From assembly GCA_029262535.1 (NCBI GenBank), contig JAJCZF010000046.1:1-43575 (forward strand): 43,575 bases of DNA. Reading direction: 5' to 3'. The stretch is from Deltaproteobacteria bacterium (GTDB lineage: Bacteria > Desulfobacterota > GWC2-55-46 > JAJCZF01). The notes under the pieces are model-generated. The model was not told the DNA's origin. It did no database searches and worked only from the letters and a program-made list of their open reading frames with translations. A program made the translations under genes and the position numbers. Position 1 is the first letter of the stretch, and each line of letters starts with the position of its first letter. Positions 1-7,448 of this stretch are shown in pieces.

Positions 1-1271
1 GTGCCTTTCTTAACTCCTGCGAGGGGGAAACGCAGGAGAAATGGGTTTGGATGTTCTGTCTTGACTATGGCTTCACCGGTTTTAAGCATACCGAAGTATT
101 TCTGTTCATCCAGGTCTAAGAGCAGTGCTTTGGATACCTGCCGTATGTCGTCCTGATGGCGAAGCTGCATGGCTATGAGAGTGTTGATATTGCTTAGCGC
201 GGTATTTGATATGAGCGAAGGGGATTGATCTAAGACGCAGAAGCCTTGCCCAAGCTCTCTTAATTCTCTTAATGCTAAATCTGTTATCGTTTCTTCCTGG
301 TCTTTTTGCTTAAGGAGCATATGATGTGCTTCTTCGATTATGAAGAGGTGACGTAGGCTTTCATCACGCACTCTATCTTCGTTGACTCTAAAAAGATATG
401 TCTGCAACAAAAGAGACTCGACTAAAAAAGTCTTTGTGGTTTGGGGAAGTGCGTCGAGTTCAAGGATTACCTTTTGATTTAGAAGGGTTTGAATGTCTAT
501 AGATTTTTCCGTGTTGAATACGTCTCCGACAGGGCCGAATGTGAGGTCTTGTAGTGTCCTCATTGCTGAGGCCTTCCAGAGAGACTCCCTGCCACCGACT
601 TTCATGAGGTTTAGGCGTTTTTGCACGTCTTTGAATGTTGGAACTTTAGTTATCTCGGAATAAATTCCGCATTCTTCATAGACAGCGTCGATTGCAATTT
701 GGAGCAAATGATCGACTCCGTAAGAAACGAAGTGGGAGTGGTTGATAACGTCAATCAGCTTATTGATGTAGATTTTAGGGTCAACGCCTTTGGGCGGTAT
801 GAGCGGGTTGAATCGAAACGGAGCGACCTGTTTACCTACGGTGTAGACTTTCAGGTCTTTGCCGATCTCTGTGTTTAGCAGGTCTCTGTAGTTTTGTTTC
901 CAGTCTGTAATTAAGAAAGGGGTTTTATCATTATAGAGGTTGGCGATGAGATAGAAGCAGGAGTTCGTCTTACCGGAGCCGGTTGTTCCAAATATGCCGA
1001 TGTGGCGGCAGAGGTTCTTCTTCTTGAGAAAAAACGTGCTGTTCTTCTTGCCATTGTATATGATTGTGCCAAGCGGGTACTCACCTGTGAGCCCAACTGG
1101 AGGTGGCAGAAGTATTTCATTTTCGTTGAGATGTTTAACTCTTACGAGGTTGATAGTCTCCTCGACTCCTGCGCGTCCTTTGAAGTCTTCAAGCAGATAG
1201 AGCTTTTGGAGCTTATTCGCCTTCTCTCCCAGAATGGGGCCTAATTTCTCGCAAGTCTCGTCGGGTCGCAT
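1..1271 (-). CDS. HerA/DUF87-type P-loop ATPase (3' part outside the window)
   Basis: The reading frame is open from ATG at 1271 to the window edge, giving 423 codons without a stop; the C-terminus is missing. The Walker A motif GTTGSGKT is at residues 95-102 and the Walker B-like IIEEAHH is at about 311-317. The glutamates after the hydrophobic strand are typical of HerA/FtsK/VirB4-like motor ATPases. The sequence ITDWKQNY just after the P-loop matches the 'fixed destination' strand seen in DUF87 proteins. A role in DNA or protein translocation for the element is likely from the family; the substrate is unknown. The start overlaps the stop of the 139-residue gene upstream (TGATG), so the two are translationally coupled. 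It is transcribed away from the M48 operon. Confidence 0.8.
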   Translation of the reverse strand, partial: MRPDETCEKLGPILGEKANKLQKLYLLEDFKGRAGVEETINLVRVKHLNENEILLPPPVGLTGEYPLGTIIYNGKKNSTFFLKKKNLCRHIGIFGTTGSGKTNSCFYLIANLYNDKTPFLITDWKQNYRDLLNTEIGKDLKVYTVGKQVAPFRFNPLIPPKGVDPKIYINKLIDVINHSHFVSYGVDHLLQIAIDAVYEECGIYSEITKVPTFKDVQKRLNLMKVGGRESLWKASAMRTLQDLTFGPVGDVFNTEKSIDIQTLLNQKVILELDALPQTTKTFLVESLLLQTYLFRVNEDRVRDESLRHLFIIEEAHHMLLKQKDQEETITDLALRELRELGQGFCVLDQSPSLISNTALSNINTLIAMQLRHQDDIRQVSKALLLDLDEQKYFGMLKTGEAIVKTEHPNPFLLRFPLAGVKKG

Positions 1272-1690
1272 CATTTTAGCAGGTCTTTTTTATTTTTGAA
1301 CTCCCTGTACTCAGCCACTGAGTTAAGCAAATACATTTTCAGACGAGAACAATCTCGCCAATACTCTGTAACCTCGCTCCACTTAGTTTTTGAAAGCAAC
1401 GAAAGTTTACTTTCTAACGCCGATTTTTGTCTGCTGTCAAGAAACGAGGTATACTTGTGTTGGTAGAGTTCGGATGACGTCTCTATTATTTCATGCTCGA
1501 TCTCTTCTATGAGCTTTGTGTTGATCTCTTTTCGTTTGTAGAGCTCCTGGTAGAGGCTGACTACCTTGTCTTTGATGTTGTCGGACTTGGTTTCTACAAA
1601 GCCGTCTATTGTACTGTTGCTCTTAGTCGAATACTTCTTATCGAAGGGGACATAAGCCTTTTTTGTTTCTACTATGTGGTTAAGTGTCAT
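1271..1690 (-). CDS. Hypothetical protein, 139 aa, charged and helical
   Basis: I do not recognise a family. The protein is rich in Lys, Glu and Ser, has no membrane segment or signal peptide, and its middle (about residues 40-110) looks like long amphipathic helices, perhaps a coiled coil. Its stop overlaps the ATG of the HerA-like ATPase, so the pair forms an operon, and a partner or adaptor role for that ATPase is a reasonable inference. The ATG at 1690 is the first start after the divergent intergenic region shared with the M48 peptidase gene. Confidence 0.6.
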   Translation of the reverse strand: MTLNHIVETKKAYVPFDKKYSTKSNSTIDGFVETKSDNIKDKVVSLYQELYKRKEINTKLIEEIEHEIIETSSELYQHKYTSFLDSRQKSALESKLSLLSKTKWSEVTEYWRDCSRLKMYLLNSVAEYREFKNKKDLLK

Positions 1691-1743
1691 AACTGTAGAG
1701 TAGATAATTGATATATTTAAATCCTCTCGGATGTGGTGCGCTT

Positions 1744-1808
1744 CGTCTCTGTTGACTATGTGATGCTCTCATTAGTACAATACACTGACTACCTGTTAAC
1801 TAGAGACG
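1744..1808. promoter_or_regulatory. Inverted repeat CGTCTCT...AGAGACG flanking the M48 promoter
   Basis: CGTCTCT at 1744-1750 is matched by AGAGACG at 1802-1808, and the similarity extends inward (GTTGAC versus GTTAAC). The arms bracket the predicted -35/-10 elements and sit in the region between divergent operons. They could be operator half-sites for an element-encoded regulator. This is pattern only. Confidence 0.3.
1752..1781 (+). promoter_or_regulatory. Sigma-70-type promoter for the M48 peptidase operon
   Basis: TTGACT (1752-1757) is followed after 18 bases by TACAAT (1776-1781). Transcription would start about 40 bases before the GTG start codon at 1827, which is preceded by AGAGG. 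Confidence 0.55.
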
Positions 1809-1826
1809 TGTTATTAGAGGTGCTTC

Positions 1827-3914
1827 GTGGCTTTTTACAATAAAGATATAAGGCTTGTAAAGGGAGACGTGGAAGCCGTTACAGAGGCTCTTGCAGACAA
1901 CTTGAATGATGCGGGCTTTGAAGTAAACTCGGGCTCATCTACAGGGCTCGTGGCGCTCAGCAAGCGACGGTCTGTCATAGGCTTGTACTTGTCCGCCTCA
2001 CCGCAGATTGCTTGCTTTCGTATCGATAAAGAATCCGATGACCGTGTTAAGGTGGAACTTACCTACGGCCTTTTTAGCAGGTTTCGTATCTTTTACTATT
2101 CGGCTCTCTCTGCCCTTCTGACTCTCTTTCTTGTTCTCTTAAAGCTTAGCGACGTTGGTGCTGGTGCGTCTTCTGCCGACGTTTTTATTCATTCCCTATT
2201 CATCACATTTGCTGGTATTGGCTGTTTGATTACCGCAATATTTTTTATGTGCAGAGTGCTTGATACCGGTCCGTATGAGAGTTTTGTTGAAAAGGTTTTC
2301 TCTGGCTTTTCCGGCGTTGTTGTTCTTCGTACCAGTTCAGGTTTCCCTGACCTGTGGGCTGCGGTCGCGGTCTTTGCATCGTTCATTCTCGTATTCATTT
2401 TTACCACGGACTTCATTTCCGTTATCCCGGAGATGATTGGTTCTGGCTACTTCTTCTTAACTGGAGTCTATGCGATACTTGCCCTTTTGATTTTGCTTCT
2501 TATCATAATGTTCTTTAAGGTCGTTGCCGTAACAAGGTTGCTCTTTTGTCTTGTCGGTCTGGCTCTTTGCTTGCCCTTGATTATTCTTGCGAATGCTCCT
2601 GCCGCTAATGTTCTTGTCACAGAAATAGTTGAGAAGGTCGAGATCATAATGGATGATTACGAAAAGAGAGTTGAAGACGTATCTGCAAGTGAGAAGGAGA
2701 TACGAGAACTGACGGCAAAACTTAAGCAGACGAAAAAAGCGGGCGTCTTGCTTATTTCCTGTTTTTGGATTGGGTATCTGCTTGTCGTCCTATTCTTGCT
2801 TTGGAATGCGCTTCGTCTGCCCGTAATCATCACAAGACAGCTTGAGAAGTTTCACTCAAAACATCAGGACTCGATATATCATCAAGCGCTTAAACCAGAG
2901 AAACGGTCACTGCTCTTTGACGCCGTGGTTTTACTTCTCTGGGCGGTTATGAGCGTGGCTAACCTTGCCGGGCTATACTTCTCACTTTTCATATTTGAGA
3001 GAGTCGTGCTTGGCGAGAACTATCTGCTAAGCACTGGTCTTGGTGAATCGTTCTTTGAGAACACAAAGACGATATTCTCTCTTGGGCTTCAAGAGACTTA
3101 TGGTATCAAGACAACGCTCTTCTTTCATGGGGCGACAATGCTTGTTTTCTCGCTTCCCTTGACACTCATCTTCTTCTTTGTCCTTGCAAAGAATTTTATC
3201 GCGTTCGTTAAGACTGTCTTCTTACTCAAGCCTTCTAAAGAGTTCAGTGAGATTGAGAAAGAATTGACTGAGATGGTAGCAGAGATTTGCATGGATGCGG
3301 GGATAAAAATACCTATTGTCAGGGTAACAGATTCACCGTACATCAGTGCGGAGACTAGGTATCTTGGTTTTCCATTCTTTAAAAACATTATGACTGTATC
3401 TAAAGGGGCATGGCAAGAGCTACATGACAATGAGGGTATGCTCTACGGGCTGCTTGCGCATGAAGTGTGGCATCAAAAGAAGCATACTCTACTAAGGCGA
3501 GTTCTTAATACCCTCTCAGACTACACTCTTTTTGGAAATGGCTTCCTGGCGCTACTTCAAAACTCCTACCAGGTAGAGCGTGAGGCGGACGCCTTTAGCA
3601 TGGACTGTCTTAGCAAAAAGCTTGAGGGCAGGGAGAAGGCGGTTGAAATATTCTCTTCCCTACTTAAGAGGCAGAGAAGCAACGAGGCGGCACTTAATGT
3701 AAAAAAAGCCTTGTTTGCAAATGGCGCTTTGAGTTTTGCAGATACTAAAGATGATGAGAAGAGGAAAAAGCTCTTGGAATCTTTTGACGCATCGTCTAAG
3801 ATTAAAAAGTTATGGATAAATTTTTATCTTCTTTTCCAAATATATTTTGGGGAAGGCATTTCATCTTATTTTCACCCGTCGGTTGAAGAAAGAGAGGAGT
3901 GGGTTAAAGAATGA
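1827..3914 (+). CDS. Polytopic membrane protein with a C-terminal M48-family zinc metallopeptidase domain
   Basis: The 695-residue product begins with a soluble domain of about 80 residues, then has roughly seven or eight hydrophobic segments up to about residue 470. A zinc peptidase domain follows. HEVWH is at residues 545-549, and the third ligand is probably E584 in EREAD; both are hallmarks of the HtpX/Ste24/Oma1 (M48) clan. A Lys/Glu-rich stretch at about 270-300 may be a coiled coil between membrane segments. Known relatives cleave membrane or lipidated proteins; the substrate here is unknown. It is about twice the length of HtpX. The GTG start is supported by AGAGG six bases upstream. 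Its stop overlaps the next start (ATGA), so it is coupled to the 304-residue gene. Confidence 0.8.
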   Translation: MAFYNKDIRLVKGDVEAVTEALADNLNDAGFEVNSGSSTGLVALSKRRSVIGLYLSASPQIACFRIDKESDDRVKVELTYGLFSRFRIFYYSALSALLTLFLVLLKLSDVGAGASSADVFIHSLFITFAGIGCLITAIFFMCRVLDTGPYESFVEKVFSGFSGVVVLRTSSGFPDLWAAVAVFASFILVFIFTTDFISVIPEMIGSGYFFLTGVYAILALLILLLIIMFFKVVAVTRLLFCLVGLALCLPLIILANAPAANVLVTEIVEKVEIIMDDYEKRVEDVSASEKEIRELTAKLKQTKKAGVLLISCFWIGYLLVVLFLLWNALRLPVIITRQLEKFHSKHQDSIYHQALKPEKRSLLFDAVVLLLWAVMSVANLAGLYFSLFIFERVVLGENYLLSTGLGESFFENTKTIFSLGLQETYGIKTTLFFHGATMLVFSLPLTLIFFFVLAKNFIAFVKTVFLLKPSKEFSEIEKELTEMVAEICMDAGIKIPIVRVTDSPYISAETRYLGFPFFKNIMTVSKGAWQELHDNEGMLYGLLAHEVWHQKKHTLLRRVLNTLSDYTLFGNGFLALLQNSYQVEREADAFSMDCLSKKLEGREKAVEIFSSLLKRQRSNEAALNVKKALFANGALSFADTKDDEKRKKLLESFDASSKIKKLWINFYLLFQIYFGEGISSYFHPSVEEREEWVKE

Positions 3915-4825
3915 AGCCTGAGATTTTAAAAGATATAGCAAGAGAGTTTGTAGAAAAGTTTTACCCTGGGTTTGCCACTGACCTTGATACCATCTGGGAT
4001 GTCTTTTCGGACTCGAATATCGACGCCTCAACCGTAACGCCTGCGCCTGGCGGAGGGTTTGGTTTTGCAGGAGGAAACGACCCTGAATATAACGATATGG
4101 CTGGACAGGTGGCTATCTTTTTTCTTGCTTACCAGCAGATTAAGGCTTCAACAGATATCGACAGTGCGGGTATTGAGGAGCGCATTAGTAAGGTCTGTGA
4201 GATTTTAAATATTAATCCCGACATGCAAAAGAAGGTCTCCGAGGTCATTGATCTTTGCCTCTTCTCAAGTGAAGTTAAGAAGAGCGTTCCGGAGCTGACA
4301 TATGCCGTCTGGCATAACGACTCTGAGCCTGCAGGAAAGCTTATCAGCACAGAAATCAAAGGCGAGATTTTAGAGGGTATGAGCAAGTACAAACTTCTCG
4401 TCTTGAAGGAAAATACCTTTACGCACTTCTTTATCAATGGCAAGAAGGTGAAGGGTATTGGCGGAGAGCTTCTCTATAGGATTTTAGAGTTCATTCTAAA
4501 GAACAAGGGTGCCGGTGGCACCGCATGGAATATTGCAAAGAACATCCACGACGTTGATGAAGCCGCAAAAGTTGGTGATCTTAAGAAAATGGCTGGCGCA
4601 GTCAAGCAGTCGCCAATGCGAGAGCGTGCTATGGCACAGGCAAAGGCAAAATATTACCAGGATGATGTTGCGAGCTTTTCAAAGCTTACAAGGCGACGGA
4701 TTACCGACTTAAACAGCTATCTTTCAAAAAATCTAGATACCAAGCTTGTCCCCAACACTCTTGACGAGTACGAACTCACGCCGTCAATCGAGTACTGCCT
4801 TATTGAGAAGCGCACAGACCTTTAG
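3911..4825 (+). CDS. Hypothetical protein, 304 aa, partner of the M48 peptidase
   Basis: No family recognised. The protein looks soluble: there is no signal peptide, and apart from a glycine-rich patch near residues 45-55 (APGGGFGFAGG) it is a mix of helices. The C-terminal third is basic (GAVKQSPMRERAMAQAKAKY region, then LTRRRITDL). The ATG overlaps the stop of the M48 gene by four bases, so the two proteins are probably made in step. Being a regulator or substrate of the peptidase is inference only. Confidence 0.65.
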   Translation: MKPEILKDIAREFVEKFYPGFATDLDTIWDVFSDSNIDASTVTPAPGGGFGFAGGNDPEYNDMAGQVAIFFLAYQQIKASTDIDSAGIEERISKVCEILNINPDMQKKVSEVIDLCLFSSEVKKSVPELTYAVWHNDSEPAGKLISTEIKGEILEGMSKYKLLVLKENTFTHFFINGKKVKGIGGELLYRILEFILKNKGAGGTAWNIAKNIHDVDEAAKVGDLKKMAGAVKQSPMRERAMAQAKAKYYQDDVASFSKLTRRRITDLNSYLSKNLDTKLVPNTLDEYELTPSIEYCLIEKRTDL

Positions 4826-4985
4826 AAGATAATACAGTCTACTCCCCCTCTCGAACCATCTTATTACTCTGTAGGATAGGCACGCTCTCACTAAAACCGA
4901 CTCCAAATTTCAGCTTCTCAGAGCCGTCTAAGGCTTTCTTTCGATCCACATCGTCATTATCCCATTACCATTTCATCCGTACCTT

Positions 4986-5007
4986 CTTGCGCAAAAACAG
5001 GCGCAAG
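4986..5007. repeat. Inverted repeat CTTGCGC / GCGCAAG
   Basis: Perfect 7-base arms at 4986-4992 and 5001-5007 are separated by eight bases (AAAAACAG). There is no T-tract beside it, so it is not a normal intrinsic terminator. Confidence 0.5.
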
Positions 5008-5083
5008 GTCTGTTTTCAAGAACATCTCCTGCGTTACCTCACTCGCTAAAAATACGCTCATTCGATAGCGCCAGTCAATGTCT

Positions 5084-5099
5084 GAAAATCGTGATTTTC
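5084..5099. repeat. Palindrome GAAAATC-GT-GATTTTC
   Basis: A 16-base near-perfect palindrome with 7-base arms and a 2-base centre, in the element's largest gap. It could be a protein-binding site. Confidence 0.45.
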
Positions 5100-5448
5100 T
5101 GCTTACTCGGACACCTTCGCTCAAGCCATACTCACAGTACTTTGCCCAAAAGCACGTGTCCCAAAAGGAGCCCAGGCGGTTATGTGAACTACCTCAAGAA
5201 ATGATTATGCTGGAGTTGTATTTCGGAGCAAGCGTTTCACTTGCAAGTATTTATCGGGAGCGGTTCTTTTTTACCACCGCACCCATACTCGCTCGCACCA
5301 AAATGAACACATTACAGGGAGGTTCCCAGGGTGTTACTTAGGGTGTTTCCATGTAGCACCAGGTAGAGCCATGATAAAGGTTTGATATTAAAGGATTTTA
5401 TTAACCATGGCTCAGCCTAATATACCTAAAGAAAGTGAGGTGATTTCT

Positions 5449-5658
5449 ATGTGGATTGGAGGTAAGAATCGGAGGGTTTGGCTTATACCGCTTATCCTTC
5501 CCCTGTTTTTGCTTGAGCCGATTATTGACCTGCTCAGGCAACTCAATCATACGGTCTGGGAGGTTGTCAGAAACTTTGTCGGGTTCTTTGAGCATAACCC
5601 GCTCATAACGATTTTGGCAATAATTCTGACCTACCTGATCGTAACAAGAAGAGGCTAG
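5449..5658 (+). CDS. Small membrane protein (69 aa) at the head of the E2/JAMM/E1 cluster
   Basis: From ATG 5449 the product has two hydrophobic helices (about residues 10-25 and 49-65) joined by an amphipathic linker, and ends in TRRG. AAGTGAGGTG eight bases before this ATG is a far better ribosome site than anything before the in-frame ATG at 5407, so I prefer 5449. The stop is 13 bases before the E2-like gene, which argues for one transcript. No family recognised. It may anchor the conjugation enzymes at the membrane, but the sequence does not prove that. Confidence 0.65.
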   Translation: MWIGGKNRRVWLIPLILPLFLLEPIIDLLRQLNHTVWEVVRNFVGFFEHNPLITILAIILTYLIVTRRG

Positions 5659-5671
5659 AAAGGAGGAGAAG

Positions 5672-6148
5672 ATGGCTTTTTGGAATATAAATATTCAACC
5701 AAGTAACGGTAGTTCGACAGCGGTAAATATCCTTCTTGATAAGGGATTTCCAATGGACACCTCAGCGTACTGGTGGAACAGATATCCTGAACGCGCAACC
5801 AAGGAGTTATCCAGGATGACACAGAGCACAAACTCCATGGTGCAGGTCGATGGAAACAAGCTTGTGTGGTTTGAGATCATCACCACAAACTTTGGCAACG
5901 AATATCTCATAGCCATAGAGACAGGCTCAAAATATCCGTTCAAGATGCCTAAGGTCTTTGTCAGAGAGCCGAAGGTCAGTACGTCAAAACACCTCTATGG
6001 CGACGGCAGTCTTTGCCTGATGCACTCGGATGACTATAACTCCAAGATGTCACTAGTGCAAATCCGAAACCAGGCGGCTTCATGGTTACTGTGCTACGAA
6101 GCCTACAAACAAACAGGAGAGTGGGTAGGAGCGGAAAGACCCCACTAA
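5672..6148 (+). CDS. E2-like ubiquitin-conjugating enzyme homologue
   Basis: The 158-residue protein has the pattern of prokaryotic E2 (UBC-fold) proteins: the YPFKMPKVFV strand-turn (about residues 89-98), then HLY.DGSLCL with the candidate catalytic Cys at residue 115, followed by His118 and a C-terminal helix with paired Trp. In this family the Cys takes an activated ubiquitin-like protein from an E1 and passes it to a target. AAAGGAGGAG lies just before the ATG. It is followed by two very small genes and then by JAMM and E1-like genes on the same strand, the expected partners. No E3 is seen. The family call rests on motif and context, as the overall sequence is divergent. Confidence 0.75.
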   Translation: MAFWNINIQPSNGSSTAVNILLDKGFPMDTSAYWWNRYPERATKELSRMTQSTNSMVQVDGNKLVWFEIITTNFGNEYLIAIETGSKYPFKMPKVFVREPKVSTSKHLYGDGSLCLMHSDDYNSKMSLVQIRNQAASWLLCYEAYKQTGEWVGAERPH

Positions 6149-6166
6149 CCGGAAAGGAGAAAAACC

Positions 6167-6331
6167 ATGGCAGTAGATCTTAACAGCGTAGCAAAGAAGC
6201 TAAAGAGTCAGCGTTCGGTCGGGGTTACAAAGGACGGTCAATTGACCGACAAGGACCCAAGAAACGACGGCACAAGAGCCACGCCAAGCGGTCAGACCAC
6301 ACTTGAGCCCCAGCGTTTCTATGTAACTTGA
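6167..6331 (+). CDS. 54-residue protein sharing its N-terminal motif with the JAMM peptidase
   Basis: ATG 6167 has a strong AAAGGAGA six bases upstream, 18 bases after the E2 stop, so this frame is very likely translated. The product starts MAVDLNSVAKKLKSQ, close to the start of the JAMM protein (MAVDLTKLKENLEQK), and is otherwise polar, Gly/Asp/Thr-rich and probably disordered, ending PQRFYVT. It lacks a ubiquitin-like fold length (about 75) and a terminal diglycine. It could be a docking peptide, a modifier of unusual type, or a substrate. No family recognised. Confidence 0.6.
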   Translation: MAVDLNSVAKKLKSQRSVGVTKDGQLTDKDPRNDGTRATPSGQTTLEPQRFYVT

Positions 6332-6338
6332 CACCTGT

Positions 6339-6373
6339 GGCGGGAGGGCTGCTAAGTAGGTAGCCTTCCCGCC
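6339..6373 (+). other. Strong RNA hairpin between the two small genes
   Basis: A 12-base-pair stem with one G-U wobble (6339-6350 with 6362-6373) encloses an 11-base loop (6351-6361). It begins eight bases after the stop of the 54-residue gene and is not followed by a T-tract. It may stabilise or process the transcript, or adjust the ratio of the small proteins to the downstream enzymes. Confidence 0.55.
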
Positions 6374-6398
6374 CAAACTAATCGAGAGGAGAATTGTC

Positions 6399-6572
6399 GT
6401 GGCTATTGACTGCGATAATGAAGAAGTGATTGCCATGTTTGAAGGGCTAAGCGAGATCATTTCATTGGATGAGCTAGAGTACCTTCAAGCAATAGTCGAA
6501 GAAGCAGAGATGGAATATAGAGATAAATTCAACGGTGAATATGGGCGTATTAAACCGATGCGATTCTGGTAA
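6399..6572 (+). CDS. 57-residue acidic protein of the E2/JAMM/E1 cluster
   Basis: GTG 6399 is preceded by GAGAGGAGA at six bases. The product (starts MAIDCDNEEV, ends IKPMRFW) is strongly acidic in its helical middle, with Glu-rich repeats and no membrane segment. The stop is 21 bases before the JAMM gene. No family recognised. Its position in the run of tightly spaced genes is the main reason to think it works with the conjugation enzymes. Confidence 0.6.
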   Translation: MAIDCDNEEVIAMFEGLSEIISLDELEYLQAIVEEAEMEYRDKFNGEYGRIKPMRFW

Positions 6573-6593
6573 TAAGAATGAAAGGAGGGACTC

Positions 6594-7448
6594 ATGGCTG
6601 TTGACCTTACTAAGCTAAAAGAAAATTTAGAGCAGAAGCAGAAGGCTTCTCATGACAAGAAAGAAGATCATTCAAGTTCTTCAGTGGCGACACCAGCAAG
6701 GCTTAAGGCGAGACGCTGGTGCGGGGCTCGTGAAGACCACTTCGAAGACAAAGTATGCTTTAGCCAGCAGGCGGCGTTTACGATGATGAACGAATCACTC
6801 AGGGTTGGCGAGGGACTGGAGACTGGTGGCGTCTTAATCGGACCAAAGACGGAGAAGGGTTTTGTAGCGGATGTTATCCCTTCAACGTCGCACGCGGAAA
6901 GGCAGGCGGCAACATACTTTCAGTCGAAGCGAGATGTGAAGACGATGAATAGGGAGCTAAGACGAGCACAGGCTCGGGGGCTTGATTTTGTCGGATACTG
7001 GCACAAGCACCCCAGTGGTCTTTGCGTACTTAGCAACGGTGATCTTGGAACCTCAAAGGGGATTCTCTTAAACCCGGCTTACGACATCGACAACAACCTC
7101 ATAATGGTCATAGTAACAGCGACCCGTGATCCAAAGAAGCTTCCAATATTCGCCTACAGGGTGAGCCTCAACAAACGAGGTCGCGTTGTAGTAAAGGAGC
7201 TTGGCGTAACGATTCTTCCCGATGTCTCAAAAGGAGAGCATGTACAGCGATCAACTAAACCATCAAACATAGAAGGAGTGCGCAATGGAAAAGATGATGA
7301 TTCTCGACACGGTTCTGAAGGAGTTAGAGGAAACGAGGACGGACGTAACAGGCCCGGAGACAATGAGCCCGGAGACAATAGCACTCTACGGGATAAGAAA
7401 CGAGGAGTCGTCAGTCATCACCTCAAGGCATATGAAGAAAGGTCTTAA
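6594..7448 (+). CDS. JAMM/Mov34 (MPN+) metallopeptidase, deubiquitinase-like
   Basis: The 284-residue protein has a complete JAMM site: Glu76 in GLETGG, then HKHPSG with His137 and His139, Ser147 and Asp150 (spacing H-x-H-x7-S-x2-D). Such enzymes cut isopeptide bonds or process ubiquitin-like precursors. Residues 1-45 are a polar tail that resembles the 54-residue protein; the domain proper is about 48-205. The last 80 residues are Gly/Asp/Arg/Asn-rich and look disordered, and the final 164 bases overlap the E1-like gene in another frame. GGAGGG precedes the ATG. It is one of three enzymes here that together suggest a reversible protein-tagging pathway. Confidence 0.88.
   Translation: MAVDLTKLKENLEQKQKASHDKKEDHSSSSVATPARLKARRWCGAREDHFEDKVCFSQQAAFTMMNESLRVGEGLETGGVLIGPKTEKGFVADVIPSTSHAERQAATYFQSKRDVKTMNRELRRAQARGLDFVGYWHKHPSGLCVLSNGDLGTSKGILLNPAYDIDNNLIMVIVTATRDPKKLPIFAYRVSLNKRGRVVVKELGVTILPDVSKGEHVQRSTKPSNIEGVRNGKDDDSRHGSEGVRGNEDGRNRPGDNEPGDNSTLRDKKRGVVSHHLKAYEERS

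Larger units (their letters stand above)
4826..5448. other. Gene-free gap of about 620 bases with several short inverted repeats
   Basis: No convincing gene is seen; the one frame of moderate length (5078-5341) has no good ribosome-binding site and an atypical composition. The gap holds a hairpin at 4986-5007, a palindrome at 5084-5099, a direct repeat AGGGTGTT at 5328-5335 and 5340-5347, and the arms AGCCATG/CATGGCT at 5367-5373 and 5406-5412. It lies between two same-strand gene groups of the element and must hold control signals for the downstream cassette. A transfer or replication origin is possible but unproven. Confidence 0.45.

Noticed and set aside
5078..5341. Open frame of 87 codons in the element's gap
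   Set aside because: It has no ribosome site and an improbable protein composition, and it lies over inverted repeats; I treat the region as non-coding.
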